64,000 bases of DNA from Paenibacillaceae bacterium (lineage in GTDB: Bacteria; Bacillota; Bacilli; Paenibacillales; CANHGK01), in contig CANHGK010000001.1 in assembly GCA_947460235.1 (NCBI GenBank), positions 1-64,000 of the forward strand. The letters are read 5' to 3'. Made by a program: the position numbers and the translations under genes. The notes under the pieces are model-generated. The model saw only the letters and a program-made list of their open reading frames with translations. It had not been told where the DNA came from and did not search any database. Below, piece by piece: positions 42,820-51,061 of this stretch; positions within the stretch are counted from its first letter, which is position 1, and the number at the start of each line of letters is the position of its first letter.

Positions 42820-43524
42820 TTATGATTTGGTATTTATTTCACGCACAATCGATTCCGCGATTCGATGACAAGGTAAAACGGATAGTGCCGCACCTAACAC
42901 AATGGCCTCGCGTGGCATCCCAAATACAACAGCTGTCGATTGATCTTCTGCAATCGTAAACCCGCCATTCCTTCGGATGTTAAGTAATCCTTCCGCACCG
43001 TCTTTTCCCATTCCGGTCAAGAGAGCTCCTATGATTCGTTTCCCACCAAATCGCTGAACGAGCGCCTCCATCGAGCCGTTAATATTCAGAACGCCCGCAA
43101 CCTCGCCAGTTCCTCCGATTAAACGACTCTTACCATTACCATGATTAAACTGCAAAACATATCCACCAGGAACTACGTAGATGCGTCCATTCTTAAATGA
43201 TTGTCCATTCACGACCTCTGTAACCGGCAGAGTCGTTTTCGATTGCACCCGCTCGACGTACGAAGCAGTCATCCACATTGGCATATGTTGAATGATAACA
43301 ATGGCTGCCTGAATGGATTGGGGGATAAACGGAACTATTTTTAGCACCGCATCAATTCCGCCTGTTGATGTGCCAATCACGACGAGTTTATCCAATCCTG
43401 TTTCATCATAGAAACCGACCTGCGACGTTCGCTTTGCTAAATCCTGTTCTCTCCGAGTAACTTGTTCTTGTTGCATTGTTGCATGTACATAATTTTGTAT
43501 TTGACGAAAATTCATATTACTCAT
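42820..43524 (-). CDS. Stand-alone CheB-type methylesterase domain protein (2)
   Basis: 234 residues from ATG 43524 (weak site GGTGA). A ~40-residue helical N-terminal extension rich in Gln and Arg (MNFRQIQNYVHATMQQEQVT) precedes the catalytic domain: Ser in VVIGTSTGG, His in IIQHMPMWMTA and Asp in LTGMGKDGAEGLL. It is clearly paralogous to the downstream protein along its whole catalytic domain. No receiver domain; the extension might provide localisation or regulation. The two genes stand in tandem, 94 nt apart, probably after a local duplication. Confidence 0.85.
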   Translation of the reverse strand: MSNMNFRQIQNYVHATMQQEQVTRREQDLAKRTSQVGFYDETGLDKLVVIGTSTGGIDAVLKIVPFIPQSIQAAIVIIQHMPMWMTASYVERVQSKTTLPVTEVVNGQSFKNGRIYVVPGGYVLQFNHGNGKSRLIGGTGEVAGVLNINGSMEALVQRFGGKRIIGALLTGMGKDGAEGLLNIRRNGGFTIAEDQSTAVVFGMPREAIVLGAALSVLPCHRIAESIVREINTKS

Positions 43525-43556
43525 CGGAATTTTTCACCCACTTTATATCCATCTAT

Positions 43557-44189
43557 TCATGCACGCTTTTTCACCGCCACCTGAATTACATGCGATAACC
43601 CTTGATGCAATTCGCCTTCAGAACGCATCACTTCACCTGTGAATAGATGTGCCCAATGCCAGGTTTCAGCAGGAAATGCTCCCGTAAAATCGCTCAGTTG
43701 AAACAACCAATCCAACTCTTTTGGTCCACCGGTTCCGTACGCCAACTGTTGTTTGGAATACACTTCAAAAATGACCCATCCGCCTTGTTTTACCGCATCT
43801 GCCGCCGCGTCAAGCGTCGCGATTCTCAGCGCTTCCTCAAAACTCCAGAAAACGCAAACGATCGCATCCCAAACTTCTTTTTGCCAAGGCGCATTTCGCA
43901 AATCAACCTGCAACGTCGCGTCAAGCGTAACTCCTTTTTCAGCGGCCAATTCCTGTTGCTTCGTTATTGCAGCTTCTGCATAGTCCCATGTTGTTACCCG
44001 GTGTCCTCGTTCTGCCAAAAATACGGCATTGCGGCCCTCCCCTTCAGCAATACATAACACTGAACTTTCGCGAACTAATCTAGGCTCACTTGACTGAACA
44101 AACTCATTTGCTTCTTTGCCGTATCGATATCCAGGCATCTTAAACCGTTCTTCCCAAAACGGTTGCCATGAATCATTAGAATTTACCAT
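43557..44189 (-). CDS. Class I SAM-dependent methyltransferase
   Basis: 210 residues from ATG 44189, with GGAGG 8 nt upstream; the 5-residue longer frame starts within that site. SAM-binding motif I is VLCIAEGEGRNAVFLAERGH, with the acidic ribose-binding residue after RVTTWDYAE; a later strand is WDAIVCVFWSFE. It resembles TehB-like thiopurine/tellurite-type methyltransferases, which act on small molecules, rather than CheR. The substrate is unknown. It lies 32 nt upstream of the CheB-like pair on the same strand and is divergent from the vWA operon. Confidence 0.8.
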   Translation of the reverse strand: MVNSNDSWQPFWEERFKMPGYRYGKEANEFVQSSEPRLVRESSVLCIAEGEGRNAVFLAERGHRVTTWDYAEAAITKQQELAAEKGVTLDATLQVDLRNAPWQKEVWDAIVCVFWSFEEALRIATLDAAADAVKQGGWVIFEVYSKQQLAYGTGGPKELDWLFQLSDFTGAFPAETWHWAHLFTGEVMRSEGELHQGLSHVIQVAVKKRA

Positions 44190-44237
44190 CAGGCTTTCCT
44201 CCAAAAAATCAATTATTAAAAGGTCTTATTACTACTT

Positions 44238-44266
44238 TTGACGAAATACTCCTGCATAGCTTATCA
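44238..44266 (+). promoter_or_regulatory. Candidate sigma-A promoter of the vWA-PP2C-kinase operon
   Basis: TTGACG (44238-44243), 17 nt, TTATCA (44261-44266), 20 nt before the first start codon. Confidence 0.4.
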
Positions 44267-44285
44267 AAAAAACAGGGAGGCCACT

Positions 44286-44960
44286 ATGAGTACTTTTGAT
44301 CAAATCCCCTTTGAAGTAGAATTTGCAGATAATCCAGAACCACGTTGCCCTTGTGTATTGCTGGTGGATACGTCTGGTTCGATGGCTGGCGATCCCATTC
44401 GAGAATTAAATACCGGTTTGCGCGTGCTACGCGAATCGCTTTCTGTCGATGAAATGGCGCTAAAACGCGTTGAATTATCATTAGTTACTTTTGGTCCAAT
44501 CAAAGTACGTACGAATTTTCAGCCCGTCGATCAATGGGAACCTCCAACATTGGAAGCAATCGGTGATACCCCAATTGGCGGGGCGGTAGAACGCGCGCTC
44601 GAAATTCTCGAGCAACGCAAAACGATGTACCGCGAAAACGGCATTGCCTATTATCGCCCGTGGGTGTTTATGATTACAGACGGTTCACCAACGGATGTAT
44701 GGGAAAAAGCTGCCGAACGGATTCAAGCTGCGGAAGCAGCAAAGCAGATGGTGTTTTTTTGCGTCGGTGTAGAAGGCGCTGATTTTGAAGTCCTCAAAAA
44801 ACTCGGCACACGCGAACCATTGAAACTACGCGGTCTTCAATTCCGTGAAATGTTTCAATGGTTGTCAAATTCCTTATGTGCGGTATCTCAATCTCAAATG
44901 GGCGAGGCGGTTCCGTTAACGAATCCGACCGCTCCGAACGGATGGGGCGTGATCGCTTGA
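44286..44960 (+). CDS. TerY-like von Willebrand factor A domain protein
   Basis: 224 residues from ATG 44286 with GGGAGG 5 nt upstream; the longer frame (44238) runs through the likely promoter. The vWA domain fills the protein. The metal-ion-dependent adhesion site is complete: DTSGS (VLLVDTSGSMAG), Thr in IGDTPIGGAV and Asp in MITDGSPTD. It matches TerY/YegL proteins, the vWA component of tellurite-resistance-linked systems. The next two genes encode a PP2C phosphatase and a protein kinase in overlapping frames, which together form the TerY-P triad described for Ter-related stress signalling. It probably presents metal-bound clients to that kinase/phosphatase pair; that role is inferred. 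Confidence 0.85.
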   Translation: MSTFDQIPFEVEFADNPEPRCPCVLLVDTSGSMAGDPIRELNTGLRVLRESLSVDEMALKRVELSLVTFGPIKVRTNFQPVDQWEPPTLEAIGDTPIGGAVERALEILEQRKTMYRENGIAYYRPWVFMITDGSPTDVWEKAAERIQAAEAAKQMVFFCVGVEGADFEVLKKLGTREPLKLRGLQFREMFQWLSNSLCAVSQSQMGEAVPLTNPTAPNGWGVIA

Positions 44961-45802
44961 GTGATGCTCGCTTAGATCTCGAAACATCTTTTACACATGC
45001 AATTACTTCCGAGCGTTGGATCAGCCTAGGCGCATCCGCAATTGGTACCTCTCATCTAACGAAAGGGATTCCGAATGACGATTCATTTGCCATCCAGACG
45101 ATCCCTCGGGAAGACGGGAGTGAATGGTTAGTCATGGTTGTCTGCGATGGTGCCGGTAGCGCCAAGTTTGGCGGCATCGGTGCAAAAAGCACTGCGATCA
45201 ACACCATCGAATTAATACAAAATCACACAACAACAATTTCGTCACCTAACGAATTACAAGCAACGATAAAAGAAATCGTCAAACGATTAAAAAACCAATT
45301 AGTGAACGAAGCAACATCGCAATCCGCGAAAATTCGTGACTTTGCTTGTACATGGGTTTTGGCAGTTTGGTCGATGGATGAGTTATTCATTGCACAAATC
45401 GGCGATGGCGCATGCGTCTTTCATGCGGCGGACGAATGGAACGTTGGCATATGGCCGATGCAAGGAGAATATGCGAACACAACACGGTTTATAACGGATG
45501 AACACGCAGAACAAATTGTAGAAACGTGTACGCATCTAACAGCGGTTGATGCAATTGTTCTATTTAGTGATGGTTTACAACGTTTGGCCTTGAGATGGCA
45601 AGAACGTGACGCCATGCAAGGATTTTTCAATCCGCTTTATCGCTCATTATCAGCATTAAACCCTCCAATACATTCAGAAACGACTCATTCCGATGCGGCG
45701 CTTTCGTGGGCAAATCAACTCGCGGGTTGGTTGAATGGAACTCAAGTTAATTCGAGAACCGATGATGATAAAACGATGGTTTGGGGAGTGAAGCGAACAT
45801 GA
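44942..45802 (+). CDS. PP2C-type serine/threonine phosphatase
   Basis: 286 residues if ATG 44942 is used, overlapping the vWA gene by 19 nt; TTG 44957, which has GGGG 9 nt upstream and overlaps the vWA stop, is an alternative. PP2C metal-binding Asp motifs are all visible: GIPNDDSFAI, VVCDGAGSAKFGGIGA, FIAQIGDGACVF and VLFSDGLQRL, with a final Asp in TDDDKTMVWG. The enzyme should remove phosphate from Ser/Thr residues, most likely on targets or the catalytic domain of the kinase encoded next (ATGA overlap). Cytoplasmic; no membrane segment. Confidence 0.85.
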   Translation: MGRDRLSDARLDLETSFTHAITSERWISLGASAIGTSHLTKGIPNDDSFAIQTIPREDGSEWLVMVVCDGAGSAKFGGIGAKSTAINTIELIQNHTTTISSPNELQATIKEIVKRLKNQLVNEATSQSAKIRDFACTWVLAVWSMDELFIAQIGDGACVFHAADEWNVGIWPMQGEYANTTRFITDEHAEQIVETCTHLTAVDAIVLFSDGLQRLALRWQERDAMQGFFNPLYRSLSALNPPIHSETTHSDAALSWANQLAGWLNGTQVNSRTDDDKTMVWGVKRT

Positions 45803-47901
45803 TGACGGCAACGTTGTCCGGTATTGTTGATGAATTTCGAAAAAAAATTGTACTTGGCGATGTCATAGGACAAGGCGGCGAAGGGTCAATTCATGCCCTG
45901 CACGCATTTCCGCAGCGCGTTGTAAAACTGTATCATGAACCGATTAGCGAAGCTCATGCCAATAAACTACGCGCCATGGTTCAGCTACAAGATAAAACGC
46001 TCTTAAGCTGTGCAGCATGGCCGCTTGGGCTCGTTTTTGATGCCTCGAATCCCGAAGTCATCTGTGGATTTATGATGCCACGCGTTCGTGAAGCGAAATC
46101 GTTACATATATTATATGGTCCCAAAACGCGCCGTGAGCAATTTCCAAAAGCTACATTTGCCTTTCTAGTACATACCGCAATGAATGTCGCAAGATTATTC
46201 GCAGCAGCACATTCGGCAGGACATGTCATTGGAGACGTGAATCATGGAAACATGCTCGTTAGTCCACAAGGGACCGTTTGGGCGATTGACTGTGATAGTT
46301 TTCAAGTGAAAAATGGAGACAACGAATGGTACGGATGCGATGTCGGCGTAATGACGCATCAACCGCCCGAGTTACAACAAGTCCAAACGTTTCGCGGCGT
46401 GACTCGCACGCAAAATCACGACCGCTTTGGATTGGCCGTCATTATTTTTCAATTGTTAATGATGGGAAGACATCCGTTTGCCGGAAAAACGAGTGCCAAA
46501 AATGACATTTCGCTCGAACAATCCATCCAAACGTATCGTTATGTATACGGCGCAGATGCTGCCGTCAGGGGGTTAACCCCTCCGCCAACGAGCATTCCGA
46601 TCGATCGTTTACCATTTGCGATTCAACGCTTGTTCGACCGAGCATTCTCATCAATGGGATCAACTAATGAAGCCCGTCCGACAGCAAATGATTGGCTATC
46701 TGCACTTGAAGCATGTAAACGCCAGCTCAAAACTTGCCCTGAGACGAACACACATCAGTTTTTTAATCATCGCAACTCGTGTGTGTGGTGCGAATTAAAA
46801 GAACAACGCGGCATCGATTTTTTCCCTGATCCAGATCATGAGTCGGAACATAAGGACCCAGTAAAAGCGAACAATACCGTTGCGCTACCAAGCGCTACCC
46901 CATCGACAGTAAACACTTTACCGCCACTGAAACCAAAACCAACGCGAGCCGATGAACACGCATTATGGTTCAAAATTCAGTCGTTTGCCGCCCCGTCAGA
47001 CAAATGGCCGCTTCCCCGCTTATCGGAATGCCGCAATGGTCCCACGGAGCGAATTGGACGTTGGCGAAAACAATACCGCGGCATTCAAATCGGTAGTGCA
47101 GTTATTGGATTAGCTGGAGGTTTTGTCCCTGTTTATGCGTGGATTTCCAACTTACCGATGCTCGCTGCAACTTCCATCTGTTCTGTGCTTGGAAGTGCAA
47201 TCACGCTGGGCATCGGATCACTCACGGCAACGTGGTGGATGCGAAAAAAAATTCGGACTGAACGTGCGCTTGCTGAAATGAATTGGCATGAGATCAGGCG
47301 CTCAGCACGTGCTCAAGCATTGCTTCAACGCAAGTCCTACGAACAAGTCATCGATGCGCTCGCAGAAATCCGCACCGCCATTGTCGAATTACCAGAATAC
47401 CGGATGCACCGCATGAACGAATGGCTAGGACAATTGCCTGATCGACAATTGAAAACATTTTTATCGCAATATCGTCTCTCCGATGCCAAAATTAATGGGA
47501 TTGGCGACGGCCGAAAAATGACGCTTGAATCGTATGGCATCGAAACCGCTGGCGACCTTGAGCACACAAACCTAAAGAACGTTCCTGGTATCGGCGCTTC
47601 CGTCTTTCAATTACTGATGGATTGGCGTAGCGGAATTGCTGAACAATTTGTACCCGACCTAAGGGCCGGTTTGAGCAGACATGATCATATGCTACTGGAT
47701 CGCGAAGTTGCCGTTCGGCGCGATGGCTTGTTACGCAAACTCGAGAGCGGGGTACGTCAACTTGAAGAATTGCTTGAATTACAACTAGAATTACGTCAAA
47801 AAATCGAAGAAACCATCCGCGAAACAGGTCATGAATTGTCCGCGTGGATGCTCGATGAATTCGAAATGTTCCCGAAAAAGAATAAGAAAAAGAAAAAATA
47901 A
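45799..47901 (+). CDS. Protein kinase with Zn ribbon, membrane segments and helix-hairpin-helix (TerY-P triad kinase)
   Basis: 700 residues; ATG 45799 overlaps the phosphatase stop as ATGA. The kinase domain (~15-305) has a Gly-rich loop (VIGQGGEGSI), Lys in RVVKLY, a catalytic loop GDVNHGNMLV in place of HRDxxxxN, and a Mg loop IDCDSF in place of DFG, as in divergent bacterial kinases of this class. A short Zn-ribbon-like motif follows (Cys312, His and Cys329-x2-Cys332 region: CPETNTHQFFNHRNS, then CVWC). A linker and two hydrophobic segments (~430-480) come next. The end is a helix-hairpin-helix (~565-612: INGIGDGRKMTLESYGIETA, then VPGIGASVFQLLMDWR), a fold usually binding DNA, then a coiled coil and a poly-Lys tail. 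It should phosphorylate Ser/Thr on partners, opposed by the PP2C protein. Confidence 0.85.
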   Translation: MMTATLSGIVDEFRKKIVLGDVIGQGGEGSIHALHAFPQRVVKLYHEPISEAHANKLRAMVQLQDKTLLSCAAWPLGLVFDASNPEVICGFMMPRVREAKSLHILYGPKTRREQFPKATFAFLVHTAMNVARLFAAAHSAGHVIGDVNHGNMLVSPQGTVWAIDCDSFQVKNGDNEWYGCDVGVMTHQPPELQQVQTFRGVTRTQNHDRFGLAVIIFQLLMMGRHPFAGKTSAKNDISLEQSIQTYRYVYGADAAVRGLTPPPTSIPIDRLPFAIQRLFDRAFSSMGSTNEARPTANDWLSALEACKRQLKTCPETNTHQFFNHRNSCVWCELKEQRGIDFFPDPDHESEHKDPVKANNTVALPSATPSTVNTLPPLKPKPTRADEHALWFKIQSFAAPSDKWPLPRLSECRNGPTERIGRWRKQYRGIQIGSAVIGLAGGFVPVYAWISNLPMLAATSICSVLGSAITLGIGSLTATWWMRKKIRTERALAEMNWHEIRRSARAQALLQRKSYEQVIDALAEIRTAIVELPEYRMHRMNEWLGQLPDRQLKTFLSQYRLSDAKINGIGDGRKMTLESYGIETAGDLEHTNLKNVPGIGASVFQLLMDWRSGIAEQFVPDLRAGLSRHDHMLLDREVAVRRDGLLRKLESGVRQLEELLELQLELRQKIEETIRETGHELSAWMLDEFEMFPKKNKKKKK

Positions 47902-47902
47902 T

Positions 47903-47949
47903 AAAAACCTGTATATCCGAACGTACCATCGTTCGAACATACAGGTTTT
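47903..47949. terminator. Bidirectional terminator after the kinase gene
   Basis: AAAACCTGTAT pairs with ATACAGGTTTT with an inner CGAACG/CGTTCG stem (to 47949); it separates the triad from the convergent VanY-like gene. Confidence 0.85.
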
Positions 47950-47965
47950 ATTGTGTTACTTATTT

Positions 47966-48724
47966 TCACTTCAAATCCTGATCTTGGTCGCCATAATACT
48001 CTTCTAGCGTCCATTTGTTTTTCTTTAATACACCCGCCAATTTCGTCCCGACATAACGCAAATGCCAAGGTTCATAACTGTAACCGGTGATTTTTTCCTT
48101 TCCTAATGGATAACGGATAATAAATCCATATTGATCAGCGTTTTTAATGATCCATTTGTATTCATTCGTTTTGCCGAACGATAAACCAAGCACACCATGA
48201 TTTCCAGTTGAACCGATATCCATCGCAAGACCAGTCTGGTGCTCGCTTTGACCGGGACAAGCAGATGTGCGATTCGCTTTACTGAACCCTTTCGTTTTCA
48301 CATAACCCGAAAGTACATACAATTGCGATTGAAACGAACGATAACCAGAGATTCCGATCACATTCAATTTCGATTTCTTCATGGTTGCAACCATTTTTTC
48401 GAGCGCACGAGCAGCATCCTTGCGCATCTTCCGGCGATCTTTCGTGACACTTTCTCCAAATGGGATATCCACCGTAACCAATTCATCTGGAATAAACGTC
48501 TTGTCGAGCATATTGGATTTATTCACGAGCACATCAAGTAAATCACGGTTCGATTGATCAACTGGATTAACAACTTTGCATTTCTTTTGAACGACTTGAA
48601 TTGCAGCTTCCATGGCTTTATCTGCAGTTTTTTCTCCTTTTGCAGGTGAAGCAGCTACACATGAACATACCAATATCGCGAAAACAAGCACAGTCGCAAT
48701 GGAACATTTTACATGAAAAATCAT
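47966..48724 (-). CDS. VanY-like D-Ala-D-Ala carboxypeptidase (M15B)
   Basis: 252 residues from ATG 48724 (GAGGAT 5 nt upstream; ATG 48736 is in frame but weaker). An N-terminal hydrophobic signal (~5-25) with a Cys (VCSCVA) could make it secreted or a lipoprotein. The M15 domain (~85-240) has all ligands: SGYRSFQSQ, the Zn motif SEHQTGLAMD (His and Asp) and EPWHLRYVG (His), with the catalytic Glu in YEPWH. The enzyme trims the terminal D-Ala from peptidoglycan stem peptides. It is the last of three co-directional genes for exported proteins, 8 nt after the M23 gene. Confidence 0.9.
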   Translation of the reverse strand: MIFHVKCSIATVLVFAILVCSCVAASPAKGEKTADKAMEAAIQVVQKKCKVVNPVDQSNRDLLDVLVNKSNMLDKTFIPDELVTVDIPFGESVTKDRRKMRKDAARALEKMVATMKKSKLNVIGISGYRSFQSQLYVLSGYVKTKGFSKANRTSACPGQSEHQTGLAMDIGSTGNHGVLGLSFGKTNEYKWIIKNADQYGFIIRYPLGKEKITGYSYEPWHLRYVGTKLAGVLKKNKWTLEEYYGDQDQDLK

Positions 48725-48732
48725 GACGATCC

Positions 48733-49809
48733 TCATTTCACTTCAAACTCGTATGCATCTATTTCTTGATTTCCAAATTGTATTGGCGTTCGCGGTGGAT
48801 GATTGACCGATTGTGGCCAGCGTGCCCATGAGTAAGGCGTAACTTTTTTGCTACCAACGTCCGGATTTGGGAACGAATCATCGTTGCCGCGAATTCCGTT
48901 CACATAAAAACGAATCTTGTCACCTTGATGTGCAATCTTTCGAAAATCAAAGCGCCAATATGTTTCGTCGGTACCCTTGACCGATTGCATGTACAAAGGT
49001 GTTTGCGTCCAAAACGTATTATTCTTCTGATAATACAATTCTATGCGCTTTAAAGGCAAACGTTTCGGTGTAAATCGATTTTCAAAATTGTTTATCGTAC
49101 CGTGGATATAAAAAACGTTCCCGACCCACGCTTCGTTCGCTAGCACATCAAGATCGGATCCAAAACTCCATTCCGGTACGTGCCTAAACATGACACTTGT
49201 CTTATAGGTGATCTTATTTTCAGAATCACTCCAATTAAAATGTAAATGTGCTCCGTATCTACCCGGCATTTGCGCCGATACAACCGCAATCGGCGTATCT
49301 TTCGAAACCCACATTCCTTCATGAAGCCACTCATCTGGCACAACATGCAAATAATTCATATAAACATTATCGGGCGTACCGTCACTATTCACATCGAGAT
49401 TCAAGATTACTTCGCCCATTTGTTTTCGTAATCGTTCACGATCATTCACGATTTTCTCCACAACGGCATCTCCAACCGGGTACACCAGTTGACCTTCAAA
49501 CATCGCCAAATCGACACCTTGATGCGGATTTGACCCATTCATCACATTTCTTGGTTGATTCTCAGAACTAACGACGCCAGGAAAGCGTTCACGTTCAGGA
49601 ATGCTCGTCCAACGCGCGGGCGAATGACCAATCCAATCATTTGAAGATAGTTCACCACTTATAACCGCAAATTTTGCCTCATCCGTCCAAGTTACTTCCA
49701 CAAATTTCGGATCAAACGGTCCAGTTTGTCCAAAAACAGTTTGTCCAGTGATGACCATTGTTCCAACCATTACACTTAGGACCCAACATGCGCGAAACAT
49801 TCGCTTCAT
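48733..49809 (-). CDS. Secreted M23-type (LytM-like) peptidase
   Basis: 358 residues from ATG 49809 (GGAG upstream, overlapping the end of the previous gene). A signal peptide (~1-28) precedes the M23 core (~75-225): the first Zn ligands in NPHQGVDLAM (His and Asp) and the second HxH in GAHLHFNW. The segment DVNSDGTPDNVYMNYLHVVP, an EF-hand-like acidic loop next to the catalytic YLH, is uncommon for the family and could bind Ca. The C-terminal third (IELYYQKNNTFWTQTPLYMQ and following) is a beta-rich accessory domain. It should cleave peptidoglycan cross-links outside the membrane. Close neighbours are the VanY-like gene and a secreted protein of unknown function. Confidence 0.8.
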   Translation of the reverse strand: MKRMFRACWVLSVMVGTMVITGQTVFGQTGPFDPKFVEVTWTDEAKFAVISGELSSNDWIGHSPARWTSIPERERFPGVVSSENQPRNVMNGSNPHQGVDLAMFEGQLVYPVGDAVVEKIVNDRERLRKQMGEVILNLDVNSDGTPDNVYMNYLHVVPDEWLHEGMWVSKDTPIAVVSAQMPGRYGAHLHFNWSDSENKITYKTSVMFRHVPEWSFGSDLDVLANEAWVGNVFYIHGTINNFENRFTPKRLPLKRIELYYQKNNTFWTQTPLYMQSVKGTDETYWRFDFRKIAHQGDKIRFYVNGIRGNDDSFPNPDVGSKKVTPYSWARWPQSVNHPPRTPIQFGNQEIDAYEFEVK

Positions 49810-49817
49810 CCGCAAGT

Positions 49818-50990
49818 TCACTCCATATCCGGCGTCGAAATGCGCCATATGTATGTTTTTGCTTTGCCGTTTTTCAACGACTCCGTCACAATTAATAATC
49901 TTCCACTTTGAAGTGAAATGGCACGTACAAACCGCTCATCCGTTGGCGCTTCCAACATCATCTTTTGAAGTGTTTTGATCTGAAATACGATTAATTGATC
50001 ACTCGGACGATGAACGGATGCAATCGCAGTACTCCACTCGCTATTTTCTTGAGCTTGGATTGATTGGATGAAAAAATGGTCTGGCATCTCCATATATGTA
50101 TTCCTATGACTATTTACGTTCTGCACAAGCAATTGGTTGCGCTCAACGATTGGAACGTAAAGATTGCCACCAACAAACCGTGAGCGGAGTGGTACATGCT
50201 GTCGCACCGTGACTTTTTTTCCCGATGACACGTCGATGCGCACTAACTTTTGATCATCCAACACGTACAACCGATTGGTCGCATCCCAACCCATGATTTC
50301 ATATGTACCAGTATATAGTAAATGTTCCCTACTCGTATGCAGCGATTTCGCCCATAACTGACCGTTCACATTTCCTCTCGGATGTAATACTCCTTCGCGA
50401 TTCGTAAAATAAACAAGTTCTGTTCGCGCTGGATTTACCGATGGATTCGCACCCCATATAAGCACTTTTTGTTCCTTTGTCACGTCCAAACGATTTTTCC
50501 AGTATGCGCCAACATGGTCAGCGAGCATTGGCATTACGGAATGAGACAACAAATTAATCTTAAATAACATTTGTAAAACAGAAACAACGTACTCACCCGC
50601 ATCGTTCAAACGAACATACTCCGTCGCTGGCGAACTATTTACGAGGTCGACTTTTTTCCCATGTTTCACATACTGAAACGTAACTACTTGTTGTTGAATC
50701 CCGTTTCGAAACGCCAATCGTTGACTGTTCGTTGCAATCGAACGTAAGGCGTTATTTTTCCATGTATAGACTGCAAACGGAACTTTTAATGTCGGTTTTC
50801 CAATCTGTGTACTCCACGAACGGATAACGGCCTGTTCGTCGGCTTTCGATGGCAGCGTCACTAAATACCCGTCACGTTTCGCCAGTGAATACGGCAATGT
50901 CTGAACATGTTCCCACCAATTTGTACTAAGTAACAAGTTCGAAAGTAACATCAACACTTGCATTAGGGTCCAGTTGCGCACGCCGCGCAC
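49818..50990 (-). CDS. Hypothetical exported protein, possible beta-propeller
   Basis: 390 residues; the start is GTG 50990 with AGAGGAGG 8 nt upstream. An N-terminal hydrophobic segment (WTLMQVLMLLSNLLL) suggests export or membrane anchoring. The rest is beta-rich with repeated strand pairs (KVLIWGANPSVNPARTELVY; GTYEIMGWDATNRLYVLDDQ, then KLVRIDVSSGKK), which resembles a WD40/TolB-like propeller without a clear signature. I do not recognise a family. First of three tightly spaced genes (8-9 nt gaps) with two peptidoglycan hydrolases, so it may act in wall remodelling or sensing. Confidence 0.7.
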   Translation of the reverse strand: MRGVRNWTLMQVLMLLSNLLLSTNWWEHVQTLPYSLAKRDGYLVTLPSKADEQAVIRSWSTQIGKPTLKVPFAVYTWKNNALRSIATNSQRLAFRNGIQQQVVTFQYVKHGKKVDLVNSSPATEYVRLNDAGEYVVSVLQMLFKINLLSHSVMPMLADHVGAYWKNRLDVTKEQKVLIWGANPSVNPARTELVYFTNREGVLHPRGNVNGQLWAKSLHTSREHLLYTGTYEIMGWDATNRLYVLDDQKLVRIDVSSGKKVTVRQHVPLRSRFVGGNLYVPIVERNQLLVQNVNSHRNTYMEMPDHFFIQSIQAQENSEWSTAIASVHRPSDQLIVFQIKTLQKMMLEAPTDERFVRAISLQSGRLLIVTESLKNGKAKTYIWRISTPDME

Positions 50991-51061
50991 ATTGTCGTCC
51001 TCCTCTCAAAATAAAGACAAGCCGCAGTTTCCAAAACGGAAGCAACGGCCAGTCAACACAC

